Source of the DNA: Blastocatellia bacterium
GTDB taxonomy: Bacteria; Acidobacteriota; Blastocatellia; Chloracidobacteriales; Chloracidobacteriaceae
Reading direction: 5' to 3'
DNA: 64,000 nucleotides
Assembly (NCBI GenBank): GCA_019695185.1
Contig: JAIBAN010000026.1
Coordinates: 17,233-81,232 of the forward strand
Shown here: positions 1-7,772 of the stretch, in pieces
Position numbering within the stretch: the stretch's first letter is position 1
Layout of the letters: every line of letters starts with the position of its first letter
Translations under genes and position numbers: made by a program
The notes under the pieces: model-generated
The model's database searches: none
What the model saw: only the letters and a program-made list of their open reading frames with translations
What the model was told of the DNA's origin: nothing

Positions 1-60
1 CTCTTTGAAGTCGTGCCGCGTTTGACCGAACAGGCCAAAGCACTCAAGGCCAAAGCCTAG
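1..60 (+). CDS. C-terminal end of a truncated gene
   Basis: An open frame enters from the left edge and ends at a TAG at 58-60. Only the last 19 residues are visible (LFEVVPRLTEQAKALKAKA). They look like an amphipathic, lysine- and alanine-rich helical tail. No family can be named from so little. The heptamer array begins 8 nt after the stop. Confidence 0.6.
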   Translation, partial: LFEVVPRLTEQAKALKAKA

Positions 61-67
61 TTTTTCA

Positions 68-195
68 AATTGAGAATTGAGAATTGAGAATTGAGAATTA
101 AAACCTGATAATGTGGGTAGTGATGTTTGGAGCTTCACCCAAAATTGTTGGGACTGTAAAATAATTCTCAATTCTCAATTCGAAATTCTCAATTC
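68..195. repeat. GAATTGA heptamer inverted-array element A1
   Basis: The left arm (68-99) is about four tandem copies of GAATTGA. The right arm (163-195) is the reverse complement (TCAATTC), with one odd unit. The 63-nt loop is unique and holds a 5-bp hairpin (138-152, CCCAA/TTGGG). The element fills the gap between the stop at 60 and the ATG at 198. The 7-nt period with a TGA per unit puts a stop in all three frames within 21 nt. Confidence 0.9.
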
Positions 196-197
196 CT

Positions 198-695
198 ATG
201 TTGGAACAACTGCAACGCGACATCCTCGAAGCGTTGGGAACGCGCGCCGTTCCTGTTATCTACCGCGAGCAGATATTGAGCGGACGGACACGGCAGTTTG
301 TTCTGTTTCCCGAATCCTCCCGCCGGGTTCCTCCCGAAGACATCGCCATCATTCATACGTTGCTGGGCATTGAAATCAAAGTCGGTCGCCGCCGTTTGGG
401 TTGTCCCGACCTTGCCACCGCCCGTTTCTTGCAGGTTTTCGCCCGCCTGGGCGTTGGAACCGTGGCGGTTCCTTACGATATTTCCCAAATCTCCCGCATT
501 GCTGACGACCTTGAATCCGGCTGGCAACACTTGCTCCTGATTATCGAAGACCGCGCCGGAGACCGTCCCGGACGAACCCGCATCCAACTGCGGAACCAGT
601 TGATTGCCTTCATGCGGGCGGAAATCGAAAAACTTGGTGCCGGAACCAAAATCCCCGAATTCAACCAAAACACCAAACAACGCCGGTTGCGGTAA
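198..695 (+). CDS. Hypothetical protein, possible nuclease-like fold
   Basis: This is a 165-residue soluble protein with no signal peptide or membrane segment. I do not recognise the family. The stretch LGIEIKVGRRRLGCPD followed by ATARFLQVFARLGVGTVAV weakly recalls PD-(D/E)xK nucleases of the VRR-NUC type: an E-x-K on a strand, then a helix and a strand. That link is a guess from pattern only. The C-terminus is basic (TKQRRLR). The ATG lies 2 nt after a heptamer array, with no Shine-Dalgarno sequence visible. The gene stands alone, 63 nt upstream of the zinc-ribbon pair. Confidence 0.6.
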   Translation: MLEQLQRDILEALGTRAVPVIYREQILSGRTRQFVLFPESSRRVPPEDIAIIHTLLGIEIKVGRRRLGCPDLATARFLQVFARLGVGTVAVPYDISQISRIADDLESGWQHLLLIIEDRAGDRPGRTRIQLRNQLIAFMRAEIEKLGAGTKIPEFNQNTKQRRLR

Positions 696-758
696 AAACA
701 CAAAAAACGCTTGGTTACTTTCAAGAAAAACTGAAAATTTTGGGTATAGAGGTTGGAT

Positions 759-1208
759 ATGGAAGAACCAAAACCAAAACCAGCCCCCACGAAACCTCAG
801 CCGTTTGTGATTCTTTCGGAATCACCGGTTCAACGCTGCGAAGTTTGCCATCAATCCGATTGTTTGAACCTGGAAACCGGTGTCTGTTCCCGCTGTCAGC
901 ACCTCGATGTGACAGCACTGGAACAACAGCGGTCTGAGGCTGATGGGAGGCACGTCAACCAGTCGGTTGCTGAAAACAGAGATACTGAATCGGAACCCTA
1001 TGAAGCTTTGGCGATGGCCGAAGGTGGAAAGGGTCTGGGTGGAATACTTGCCTTCCTTTTAGGAATCAGGTTTCTGTTGTGGGTCTGGGAACAAGCCAAA
1101 ACCGGTGAATACACCCTGGCTGGATTCGCTCTGGTTTTTATTGTTCTGTCCTGTCTTTTCTTGGGTTATGGCTGGGCCACCAGCCACAGCCAGGATACAG
1201 ATAAATAA
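759..1208 (+). CDS. Zinc-ribbon membrane protein, first tandem copy
   Basis: The product is about 149 residues. A short Pro/Lys-rich start is followed by a conserved segment, KPQPFVILSESPVQRCE, and four cysteines as C-x2-C and C-x2-C (CEVC and CSRC), a likely zinc ribbon. Two hydrophobic segments lie in the C-terminal half (about residues 95-112 and 122-142). The ATG at 759 is preferred over the TTG at 753 because AGAGG at 748-752 sits 6 nt upstream. The next gene starts 27 nt downstream and repeats the first half almost exactly, so the pair arose by duplication. The function is unknown. It may be a small membrane sensor or scaffold. Confidence 0.7.
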   Translation: MEEPKPKPAPTKPQPFVILSESPVQRCEVCHQSDCLNLETGVCSRCQHLDVTALEQQRSEADGRHVNQSVAENRDTESEPYEALAMAEGGKGLGGILAFLLGIRFLLWVWEQAKTGEYTLAGFALVFIVLSCLFLGYGWATSHSQDTDK

Positions 1209-1234
1209 CATTCAGCATGCTGTGTCGGAGGGTT

Positions 1235-1681
1235 ATGGAAAAGCTTGCTGCCAAACCGGTTGCCACCAAACCACAGCCGTTTGTGATTCTTTCGGAGTCA
1301 CCGGTTCAACGCTGTGAAATATGCCATCAATCCGATTGCCTGAACCCGGAAACCGGGGTGTGTTCGCGCTGTCAGGGCGTTGATGTGATGGCACTGGAAC
1401 AACGACAGACGGTGGACGAGGCGTTTCAAAACATCCTCAAAGAACATCAAACGGAGGATCCATTTTCAGGACTCCGAACAGTCGCAACCATTGCCCGTAT
1501 CCTTGGGGGCGTCATGATAGGTATCATGATGCTCATGTATTTGCTCCTGCTCGTGGTAAAAACCAAATTTGGTGAATCCCTGTCGGCAGGGTTGGGCTTG
1601 TTTATGATTTTTCTGCTGGTCTTCCCAATGTTGTTGGTAAGACTGGCAAAACGAAAAAAGACAGATAACGAATTGCCCTGA
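1235..1681 (+). CDS. Zinc-ribbon membrane protein, second tandem copy
   Basis: The product is about 148 residues and is a paralogue of the upstream gene. Residues about 10-45 match it nearly perfectly (KPQPFVILSESPVQRCE, then CEIC and CSRC). The C-terminal half is unrelated in sequence, though it also carries two hydrophobic segments (about residues 85-108 and 118-138). The ATG at 1235 is chosen over the one at 1217 because GGAGG at 1225-1229 lies 5 nt upstream. Both genes probably share one transcript. No function can be assigned. Confidence 0.7.
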   Translation: MEKLAAKPVATKPQPFVILSESPVQRCEICHQSDCLNPETGVCSRCQGVDVMALEQRQTVDEAFQNILKEHQTEDPFSGLRTVATIARILGGVMIGIMMLMYLLLLVVKTKFGESLSAGLGLFMIFLLVFPMLLVRLAKRKKTDNELP

Positions 1682-1795
1682 ATTTGAAACCGGGGAACCA
1701 ATTGCTCCAAATCACGCCACATTTTCCAACACATTTTTCAAAAAATGGGTATAGTTGCGAAGCCTTGCTTCGCCATAACACCTGAAAGGTCACTG

Positions 1796-2392
1796 ATGGC
1801 AATGAAACTCTGGAAAGGAACCCTTCCTCTCTCTCATCTCCGCAACCTCTGTACCGCTTCTTTTTTCATACTTGGCATGCTCCTGGCACCGGGCTGGTTT
1901 TCCGCACCGACCCTGGCACAGGACCCGGCAGCCGACCGAGCCACACTGCTCAAGGAAATCAACCGCGATATTTGGCTTCCATTTGCCAAAGCCTTTGCTG
2001 AAGACAAAGCCGAAGACTTCATCAGCCTTCATTCCAAAGACATGATTCGGGCCGAGGGCAATGGCAAACGGATTTTGAGTTTGTCGCAATATGCTGAAAA
2101 TACCCGTAAATCATTCAAAACCCGCATTGAAGCCGGAGGAAAGATTGAGATTCACTTCCGGTTTTTGGAGCGGATTGTGAATCCGCAATTTGCCTCAGAG
2201 CGGGGTATTTTTGAATTTGTGGCGATTTCGCCCAAAGGTGAAACCGCCAAATTCTATGGCAAGTTCCACGTCTTTTCGCGCAAGGAAACTGGAACCTGGA
2301 AAATTCTGGTTGATTACGATTCCAATGAAGGCAAGACCATCAACGAAGAATCATTCAAGAGCGCAGCCGCTTTGGATGATTTTAAGAATTGA
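1796..2392 (+). CDS. Secreted NTF2-like (SnoaL/DUF4440-type) protein
   Basis: This is a 198-residue exported protein. The signal peptide has a hydrophobic core around residues 22-38 (FFILGMLLAPGWF) and a likely cut after TLA, before QDP. The mature part, with a helix LPFAKAFAEDKAEDFISLH and then beta-rich segments ending in GTWKILVDYDSNEG, fits the cone-shaped NTF2/SnoaL fold seen in small periplasmic proteins. No catalytic residues can be assigned. The start at 1796 has AAAGG (1785-1789) 6 nt upstream. The upstream ATG at 1745 has none. The stop TGA (2390-2392) is part of the first GAATTGA unit of the following array. A second protein of this type is at 58702. Confidence 0.65.
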   Translation: MAMKLWKGTLPLSHLRNLCTASFFILGMLLAPGWFSAPTLAQDPAADRATLLKEINRDIWLPFAKAFAEDKAEDFISLHSKDMIRAEGNGKRILSLSQYAENTRKSFKTRIEAGGKIEIHFRFLERIVNPQFASERGIFEFVAISPKGETAKFYGKFHVFSRKETGTWKILVDYDSNEGKTINEESFKSAAALDDFKN

Positions 2393-2590
2393 GAATTGAG
2401 AATTGAGAATTGAGAATTGAGAGATGTTTGGGTTTATTCACGCAGTGAAGGCAAAAGTACCAAATTCGGCGACAAGTCGCCGAAAAACAAAGCGGTGACA
2501 AGTCCCCGCACTCCAAAAAAAGCAATTTCCAAGTACGCTCTGAGAAAAGCAACCTGGAATTCTCAATTCTCAATTCTCAATTCTCAATTC
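2385..2590. repeat. GAATTGA heptamer inverted-array element A2
   Basis: The arms are at 2385-2423 (GAATTGA units) and 2558-2590 (TCAATTC units). The loop is about 134 nt, longer than in other elements, because a copy of another palindromic repeat (2466-2514) lies inside it. The arms provide the stop codons of both converging genes: TGA at 2390-2392 on plus and at 2572-2570 on minus. Confidence 0.9.
2466..2514. repeat. GGCGACAAGTCGCC palindromic interspersed repeat, half copy
   Basis: A perfect palindrome (TCGGCGACAAGTCGCCGA at 2466-2483) is followed by a partial copy (GGTGACAAGTCCC) and the terminal motif GCACTCC at 2508-2514. The same parts appear in the fuller copy at 59235-59361. It is a REP-like element nested in a heptamer element. 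Confidence 0.75.
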
Positions 2591-3460
2591 TTTCACCATA
2601 TTCAGAAAAGCCTGAAGCACCGAGGATTGGTCTTCTGCTCGGCAAGCCAGAGCCAGTTCGACACTGGCCGTCGGCTCATCCAGCGGAAGATAAACGATGC
2701 CGGGCACCTGGAAAAACCGCACTGAAGCCGGAACCAGTGTGACACCCAACCCGGCAGCCACAAAGCTGAGGATGATTTGCAGTTGGGTTGCTTCCTGCGT
2801 GACTTTGGGGGAAAACCCGGCAGTCGTGCAGAGGTGGCTGATTTGGTTGTAAAAGCCACAGCCCAGGTCGCGGGGAACGAGCACAAAATGCTCGGAGGAC
2901 ACATCGGCCAGCGAGAGGTTTTCTTGGGCCGCCAGCGGGTGTCCCTTGTGAAGCGCCACATAAACCGGCTCCGTAAGGACCGACTCCAGCCGGATGTCAT
3001 CGTCACATTCCACCGGCAACACCACCAATCCAACGTCCAATTGATTGATGCCCAGTTCATAAAGCTGCTGCATTGAGGGCAGTTCCCGCACCACCAGTTC
3101 GACCTTGGGAAACCGTTTTCGATACGTCCCAAAAACCGGTGCCACCGGACAATAGACCGACGAAGCCTCCACTCCGACCACCAGACGACCAATTTCGCCG
3201 CGACTGGCGCGGGCCGCCGTCTGCACCGCCTGGTCCGCCTGGGCCAAAATGCGGCGGGCTTCGGCCAGAAACAGGCGTCCGGCATCGGTGACAATCACAC
3301 TGCGCTTAGTGCGGCTGAAAATCTGGATGCCCAGTTCTTCCTCAAGTTCCTGAACCTGACGGCTGAGGGCCGGTTGGGAAACGTGCAAAATTTCGGCAGC
3401 CCGGCTGAAACTGAGTTCATCCGCAACGGTCACGGTATAGCGGAGGTGTCGGAGTTCCAT
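2570..3460 (-). CDS. LysR-family transcriptional regulator
   Basis: The 296-residue length is typical for the family. An N-terminal winged helix-turn-helix (about residues 1-60) carries the usual pattern ELSFSRAAEILHVSQPALSR. A periplasmic-binding-like effector domain follows (about 90-290), with RLVVGVEASSVY, LDVGLVVLP and VAAGLGVTLVPASV. It resembles the BenM/CatM group, but the effector cannot be told. It is divergent from the DUF3386 gene, and their shared spacer (3461-3595) holds a dyad suitable for LysR binding. The last residues (ELRIEN) and the stop are encoded by the heptamer array, so the native end has been replaced or extended by repeat sequence. Confidence 0.93.
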   Translation of the reverse strand: MELRHLRYTVTVADELSFSRAAEILHVSQPALSRQVQELEEELGIQIFSRTKRSVIVTDAGRLFLAEARRILAQADQAVQTAARASRGEIGRLVVGVEASSVYCPVAPVFGTYRKRFPKVELVVRELPSMQQLYELGINQLDVGLVVLPVECDDDIRLESVLTEPVYVALHKGHPLAAQENLSLADVSSEHFVLVPRDLGCGFYNQISHLCTTAGFSPKVTQEATQLQIILSFVAAGLGVTLVPASVRFFQVPGIVYLPLDEPTASVELALACRAEDQSSVLQAFLNMVKELRIEN

Positions 3461-3595
3461 ATTTTTCGCCCAAAACGTGAGATTTGCAGTAAAGTGTAGT
3501 GTTTACGAGAACCCGAGCCTACCACTGAGGCCGGTTTCTGCATATCAACAATCAGTGGAGACTGGCTTTTACTTTTTCTGAAAGGAAATTTGGTT
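3461..3595. promoter_or_regulatory. Divergent LysR/DUF3386 control region with dyad
   Basis: The spacer separates a LysR gene (minus) from a DUF3386 gene (plus), a classic layout for autoregulation and divergent control. An interrupted dyad, GTAAA-N8-TTTAC, lies at 3489-3506. It is AT-rich and palindromic, like LysR boxes, though the spacing is not the standard T-N11-A. No clear -35/-10 pair stands out. Confidence 0.35.
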
Positions 3596-4297
3596 ATGAC
3601 ATACACCTATCAAGATACAAAAACAAACGAAGCAGCCGCCGGGAACCCGGCTGCCGACCCCGAAGCCTATGCCTTGCTCCAATCCATCCACGAATCCCGC
3701 CAAACCTGGCCCAGCGAATTTGCAGGGTTCGCGGCGAATGTCCGCCTCAACGACAATGGCCGAAGTTTGACGGGGAGGGCCGAGTATTCACCTGAAAACG
3801 GAGTCAAGCTCAAAATCGATGGGTTTGTCGAACCGGGTGACGGCTGGTTCGAAGACCAAATCCGGAGCATTTTTGGCCATCGGCGCGGCGGCAGCTTTGC
3901 GGCTGGTGATGGTCGGTTTCCCTTGACCTTTGGGCCTGACGAGGGCCACCCCTTGGGCCGAATGGTTTGCCTCAACGACCAAATGCAATCCACCTACCGG
4001 TTGGGTGATGGGTACATTGCCGAAGTCTCGCGCACGATGGGCGAAGAACGGTTTGTGATTACCGTGTTGGAGGTCGCCTGGAACGAAAACGGAAAATACC
4101 TGCCCAAACATTTTCTGGTGACCTATTTTAACTTGGCGACCCAAGCCATTTCCAAAGTGGACGCTTATTCCGATAGCTTTACCCTGCTTGACGGTTTCTG
4201 GATTCCTACCTCCCGCCGTGTCATCCGCACCGAAACCGGTTCGTTTACCGTGCGCACCATCGAGTTTCAAAATCCCCAATTGCTTAGAAAGGACTGA
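3596..4297 (+). CDS. DUF3386 family protein
   Basis: The product is 233 residues and soluble. The pattern matches DUF3386, a family best known from cyanobacteria: an N-terminal helix ending in ESRQTWPSEFAGFAANV, a beta-rich middle with DQIRSIFGHRRGG, and a C-terminal block FWIPTSRRVIRTETGSFTV. The family's role is unknown. The ATG at 3596 has AAAGGA (3581-3586) 9 nt upstream. The TTG at 3590 would leave only 3 nt. The stop TGA (4295-4297) lies in the first GGACTGA unit of the next array, giving the C-terminal RKD. A LysR gene diverges from it and may control it. Confidence 0.75.
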   Translation: MTYTYQDTKTNEAAAGNPAADPEAYALLQSIHESRQTWPSEFAGFAANVRLNDNGRSLTGRAEYSPENGVKLKIDGFVEPGDGWFEDQIRSIFGHRRGGSFAAGDGRFPLTFGPDEGHPLGRMVCLNDQMQSTYRLGDGYIAEVSRTMGEERFVITVLEVAWNENGKYLPKHFLVTYFNLATQAISKVDAYSDSFTLLDGFWIPTSRRVIRTETGSFTVRTIEFQNPQLLRKD

Positions 4298-4431
4298 GGA
4301 CTGAGGACTGAGGACTGAGTGAAATTCTTACCAGATGAATGAGCCATCAGCGTTCCTCTTGGTTGATGATATACTCAGTCCTCAGTCCTCAGTCCTCAGT
4401 CCTTTCTTTTCAGTCCTTAGCCCTCAGTCCT
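4291..4431. repeat. GGACTGA heptamer inverted-array element B1
   Basis: The left arm (4291-4319) is four GGACTGA units. The right arm (4374-4431) is TCAGTCC units, perfect at first and then degenerate. The loop is 54 nt of unique sequence. The element starts inside the 3' end of the DUF3386 gene. Confidence 0.9.
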
Positions 4432-4556
4432 CGGCTTTAATGTTTTTTCCGCATAAGTTGATGCGAAAGAAGTATTGGACGGCTCGGTACATCACTCATA
4501 CAGTTTCCCTGAACAAAACCGGATGCCAGCAACAAAGCCATTCGCCCGGCAACATC

Positions 4557-4592
4557 GGCAAATGGCAAATGGCAAATGGTAAATGGCAAATG
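4557..4592. repeat. AAATGGC heptamer array
   Basis: Five tandem units of a 7-mer (GGCAAAT and one variant, GGTAAAT) lie just upstream of the pirin gene. There is no inverted partner arm. The array ends 9 nt before the pirin Shine-Dalgarno region. Confidence 0.85.
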
Positions 4593-4611
4593 AAAAACAG
4601 GGAGAAACCGT

Positions 4612-5319
4612 ATGATGAACCTTCGTCGCAGCAACGAGCGTGGCCAAACCAAAATCGGCTGGCTGGACAGCCGCCACAGCTTTTCCTTCAATCGTTATTT
4701 TGACCCCCGCCACATGGGATTTCAGCATTTGCGGGTCATCAATGAAGACTGGGTTAAACCTGATACCGGTTTTGGAACCCACCCGCACAATGACATGGAA
4801 ATCGTGACCTTTGTCCTGAAAGGAACCCTGGCTCACAAGGACAGTACCGGAGGCATTGGCTACATTCATGCCGGAGAGGTCCAGCGCATGACCGCCGGAA
4901 CCGGCATTGAGCACAGTGAATTCAATGAAAGTCAGGATGCAACCGTCCATTTGTTTCAAATCTGGATTGTACCCGAACGGCGCGGTTTGGAACCCGGCTA
5001 TGAACAACGGAAGTTTTCCGCCGTTGACCGGGCCGACAACCTGTTATTGGTGGCTGCCCGTGACGGACGAAACAATGCCCTGACCATCCATCAGGATGTG
5101 GACATTTATGTTTCCTCCCTGACTGAAGGGAAAGAACTTTCCCACCGGCTCTGTCCGACCCGTCATGCCTGGGTCCAGGTGGCAACCGGAAAGCTCAAAG
5201 TCAATGGGGTGGAACTGCAAACCGGAGACGGTCTGGCCGTCAGTGATTTGGAAAATCTGAGCTTTCAGGCTTTGGAAAACTCGGAATTTATGCTTTTTGA
5301 TTTGGCCACAATGCGGTAA
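4612..5319 (+). CDS. Pirin family protein
   Basis: The 235-residue bicupin belongs to the pirin/YhhW group. The N-terminal cupin (about 10-130) carries the metal-binding signature THPHNDMEIVT (two His and a Glu) and a later E-x-H (IEHSEFNES). The RQT-like block MTAGTGIEHSEFN is also typical. Bacterial pirins are Fe- or Zn-cupins, and some are quercetin 2,3-dioxygenases. The physiological substrate here cannot be told. GGAG at 4601-4604 sits 7 nt before the ATG at 4612. A second ATG follows directly. It is monocistronic between repeat arrays and lies near redox genes (FMN reductase, catalase). Confidence 0.92.
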   Translation: MMNLRRSNERGQTKIGWLDSRHSFSFNRYFDPRHMGFQHLRVINEDWVKPDTGFGTHPHNDMEIVTFVLKGTLAHKDSTGGIGYIHAGEVQRMTAGTGIEHSEFNESQDATVHLFQIWIVPERRGLEPGYEQRKFSAVDRADNLLLVAARDGRNNALTIHQDVDIYVSSLTEGKELSHRLCPTRHAWVQVATGKLKVNGVELQTGDGLAVSDLENLSFQALENSEFMLFDLATMR

Positions 5320-5330
5320 GAAGCCAAAAG

Positions 5331-5502
5331 CAGGGTTCAGGGTTCAGGGTTCAGGGTTTTCGAATATCAGAGAAATTTGATTTGTTGAATTGGGAGTGAA
5401 TTGTTCATTGTCTATTCAAAAGACTTTGAACCCTGAACCCTGAACCCTGGACCCTGGACCCTGGACCCTGAACCCTGAACCCTGAACCCTGAACCCTGAA
5501 CC
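5331..5502. repeat. CAGGGTT heptamer inverted-array element C1
   Basis: The left arm (5331-5358) has four CAGGGTT units. The right arm (5427-5502) has about eleven AACCCTG units, three of them the variant GACCCTG. The loop is about 68 nt and begins TTTTCGAAT, as in the other elements of this family at 44076 and 46490. In this family the TGA-bearing strand is in the right arm, opposite to families A and B. Confidence 0.9.
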
Positions 5503-5524
5503 CCAGACCTTGAAAGGAATTTTC

Positions 5525-6106
5525 ATGCCAACACCAAAAATTTTGGCTTTTGCGGGAAGTGCCCGTACTGATTCAGTCAACCAGAAACTGGTCCAAATTG
5601 CCGCTGCCGGGGCTGTGAATGCCGGGGCGGAAGTAACCGTTATCAATTTGCGGGATTTTCCGCTGCCGATTTATGACGGCGACCTGGAAGCCGCCGAAGG
5701 TTTGCCGGAAAACGTCAAAAAACTGAAGGAATTGTTCCTGGCTCATGACGGGCTGCTGATTGCGTCTCCGGAATACAACAGCTCCATTTCCCCGCTGTTA
5801 AAGAATGTGATTGATTGGGTTTCGCGTCCTGGTGCAGGTGGTGAAGCTCCGCTGGCCTGCTACCACAACAAGGTTGCCGGTTTGGTGGCGGCTTCGCCCG
5901 GAGCTTTGGGCGGCCTGCGCGGATTGGTTCACGTGCGCGCCATTTTGGGTAATATAGGCGTCACCGTCGTACCGGCCCAGGTTGCGGTCGGAAGCGCGTT
6001 CTCGGCTTTTGCGGAGGCCGGTCACCTGAAGGACGAAAAACAGCAGGCTGCGGTTGAAGGAATTGGCAAGGCCGTGGCCACACTGCTCCACAAACTGCTC
6101 AACTAA
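5525..6106 (+). CDS. NADPH-dependent FMN reductase (flavodoxin-like)
   Basis: The product is 193 residues. The N-terminal phosphate-binding loop [12 protein letters not shown] follows strand ILAFA and matches NAD(P)H:FMN/quinone/chromate reductases (YieF/SsuE-like). The active-site segment [24 protein letters not shown] (about 85-105) is diagnostic for this family. It is expected to be a cytosolic dimer using FMN to reduce quinones or metals. The ATG at 5525 has AAAGGA at 5513-5518, 6 nt upstream, so the in-frame TTG at 5510 is rejected. Catalase follows 109 nt downstream, which suggests a shared role in oxidative stress. Confidence 0.93.
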   Translation: MPTPKILAFAGSARTDSVNQKLVQIAAAGAVNAGAEVTVINLRDFPLPIYDGDLEAAEGLPENVKKLKELFLAHDGLLIASPEYNSSISPLLKNVIDWVSRPGAGGEAPLACYHNKVAGLVAASPGALGGLRGLVHVRAILGNIGVTVVPAQVAVGSAFSAFAEAGHLKDEKQQAAVEGIGKAVATLLHKLLN

Positions 6107-6215
6107 TCAGCTTCGGGTTTCAGTTTTGACAGCGAATGTGGTTTGGCGGTTTCGCTGGGAAATGCAAAGCCCGGAAGCTGCACATCAAAAATTTTCACCT
6201 TTCAAGGAGTTGCAA

Positions 6216-7679
6216 ATGAGTGAGAATGCAAAGAAACCCTTGACGACTGCTGCCGGAATTCCGGTGGCGGACAATCAAAACTCGATGACGGCAGGCGAAC
6301 GGGGGCCTCTTTTGGTGCAGGATTTTCACCTCATTGAGAAACTGGCCCACTTCAACCGGGAACGGATTCCCGAACGGGTGGTTCATGCCAAAGGCGCGGG
6401 AGCCTACGGTTATTTTGAAGTCACCCATGACGTAACCCAATGGACCAAAGCCGATTTTCTTTCCGAAGTCGGCAAACGGACGGAAATTTTTATCCGGTTT
6501 TCCACTGTGGGGGGCGAACGTGGTTCCGCCGACACTGACCGGGACCCGCGCGGGTTTGCCATCAAGTTCTACACGCAACAGGGAAACTATGACATCGTAG
6601 GCAACAACACACCGGTTTTCTTTTTGCGTGACCCGCTCAAGTTTCCCGATATGGTTCACACCCATAAACGGAACCCGGCCACGAATTGCAAAGACCCCAA
6701 TGCTTTCTGGGATTTTCATTCACGCACACCGGAATCCCTGCATCAAATCACGATTTTGTTTTCCAGTCGCGGAACACCAAAGAGTTACCGCCACATGCAC
6801 GGGTTCAGCTCGCATACTTTCAAATGGGTCAATGCCGAGGGGAAAGGTGTGTGGGTGAAATATCACTTCAAAACCGAAACCGGGGTGGAAAATTGGACTG
6901 CGGCTGATTCCGGACGGCTTTCCGGGGAAGACCCCGATTATGCCACCCGTGACTTGTACAATCACATTCAGGGTGGAGGAATTGCCGCCTGGAAAGCCTA
7001 CGTGCAAATCATGCCGTTGGAGGATGCCGCCAGCTACCGGTTTAATCCTTTTGATTTAACCAAAGTCTGGTATTACAAGGACTATCCGCTGATTCCCATT
7101 GGGCGGCTGGTGCTGGACCGCAATCCGGAAAATTATTTTGCCGAGGTCGAACAGGCGGCTTTCACTCCGGCCAATCTGGTGCCGGGAGTGGAACCATCAC
7201 CGGACAAAATGTTGCAGGCCCGGTTGTTTGCCTATGGTGATGCCCAACGTTATCGCCTGGGAGCCAATCACCAGATGCTGCCGGTCAATCGTCCGCATGC
7301 TGCGCCGATTCACAGCCATCAACGGGATGGGGCCATGCGGTTTGACGATAACGGAGGGGGAACACCCAACTACGAACCGAACAGCTACGACGGGATTGGG
7401 GAATCACCCGAACATACCGAGCACCGGTTGCCGCTCGCCGGGGCTGCCGGGCGTTACGCCCCTTCGCATGACGATGATTTTGAACAACCCGGTGCCCTTT
7501 ATCGGGTGCTTTCTGACGAAGAGAAAGCCCGGTTGGTGGAAAACCTGACCGGACACCTCAAGCATGCCGAACGCTCCATTCAGGTCCGGCAGGTCAAGCA
7601 GTTCTATCGGGCCGATACCGATTACGGGACCCGTGTCGCCCAAGGGCTGGGAATTGACGTGGCGGAAATTTCCGCTTAG
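6216..7679 (+). CDS. katA: Haem catalase (small-subunit clade)
   Basis: The product is 487 residues, the normal size for clade 3 monofunctional catalases (2 H2O2 to water and O2). Key sites are visible: catalytic His in [13 protein letters not shown] (about residue 53), distal Asn in [15 protein letters not shown], and the proximal haem Tyr in [14 protein letters not shown]. There is no signal peptide. The ATG at 6216 has AAGGAG (6204-6209) 6 nt upstream. The longer frame from 6054 overlaps the FMN reductase and is not supported. A strong intrinsic terminator follows 16 nt after the stop. Confidence 0.97.
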   Translation: MSENAKKPLTTAAGIPVADNQNSMTAGERGPLLVQDFHLIEKLAHFNRERIPERVVHAKGAGAYGYFEVTHDVTQWTKADFLSEVGKRTEIFIRFSTVGGERGSADTDRDPRGFAIKFYTQQGNYDIVGNNTPVFFLRDPLKFPDMVHTHKRNPATNCKDPNAFWDFHSRTPESLHQITILFSSRGTPKSYRHMHGFSSHTFKWVNAEGKGVWVKYHFKTETGVENWTAADSGRLSGEDPDYATRDLYNHIQGGGIAAWKAYVQIMPLEDAASYRFNPFDLTKVWYYKDYPLIPIGRLVLDRNPENYFAEVEQAAFTPANLVPGVEPSPDKMLQARLFAYGDAQRYRLGANHQMLPVNRPHAAPIHSHQRDGAMRFDDNGGGTPNYEPNSYDGIGESPEHTEHRLPLAGAAGRYAPSHDDDFEQPGALYRVLSDEEKARLVENLTGHLKHAERSIQVRQVKQFYRADTDYGTRVAQGLGIDVAEISA

Positions 7680-7695
7680 GGTTTTCGGAAGAAGA

Positions 7696-7743
7696 AAACA
7701 ACCAGCCGAGTTGATTGAACTCGGCTGGTTGTTTGTTTTTTTT
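7696..7743. terminator. Bidirectional intrinsic terminator
   Basis: A perfect 17-bp stem (7696-7712 with 7718-7734) has a 5-nt loop (GATTG). A T-run follows on plus (7735-7743) and an A-rich flank on the other side serves minus. It lies between convergent catalase (plus) and aldehyde dehydrogenase (minus). Confidence 0.95.
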
Positions 7744-7772
7744 CAAGGATTCGGAATCAATCCTGAAATTGG

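Noticed and set aside
68..195. Heptamer arrays as a CRISPR array
   Set aside because: Units are 7 nt with no spacers between them, and no cas gene is present. They are simple tandem repeats in inverted arms.
5427..5502. AACCCTG repeats as telomere-like or host-contaminant DNA
   Set aside because: They resemble eukaryotic telomere repeats (CCCTAA) only loosely. They sit between bacterial genes and recur as paired arms at many loci in the window.
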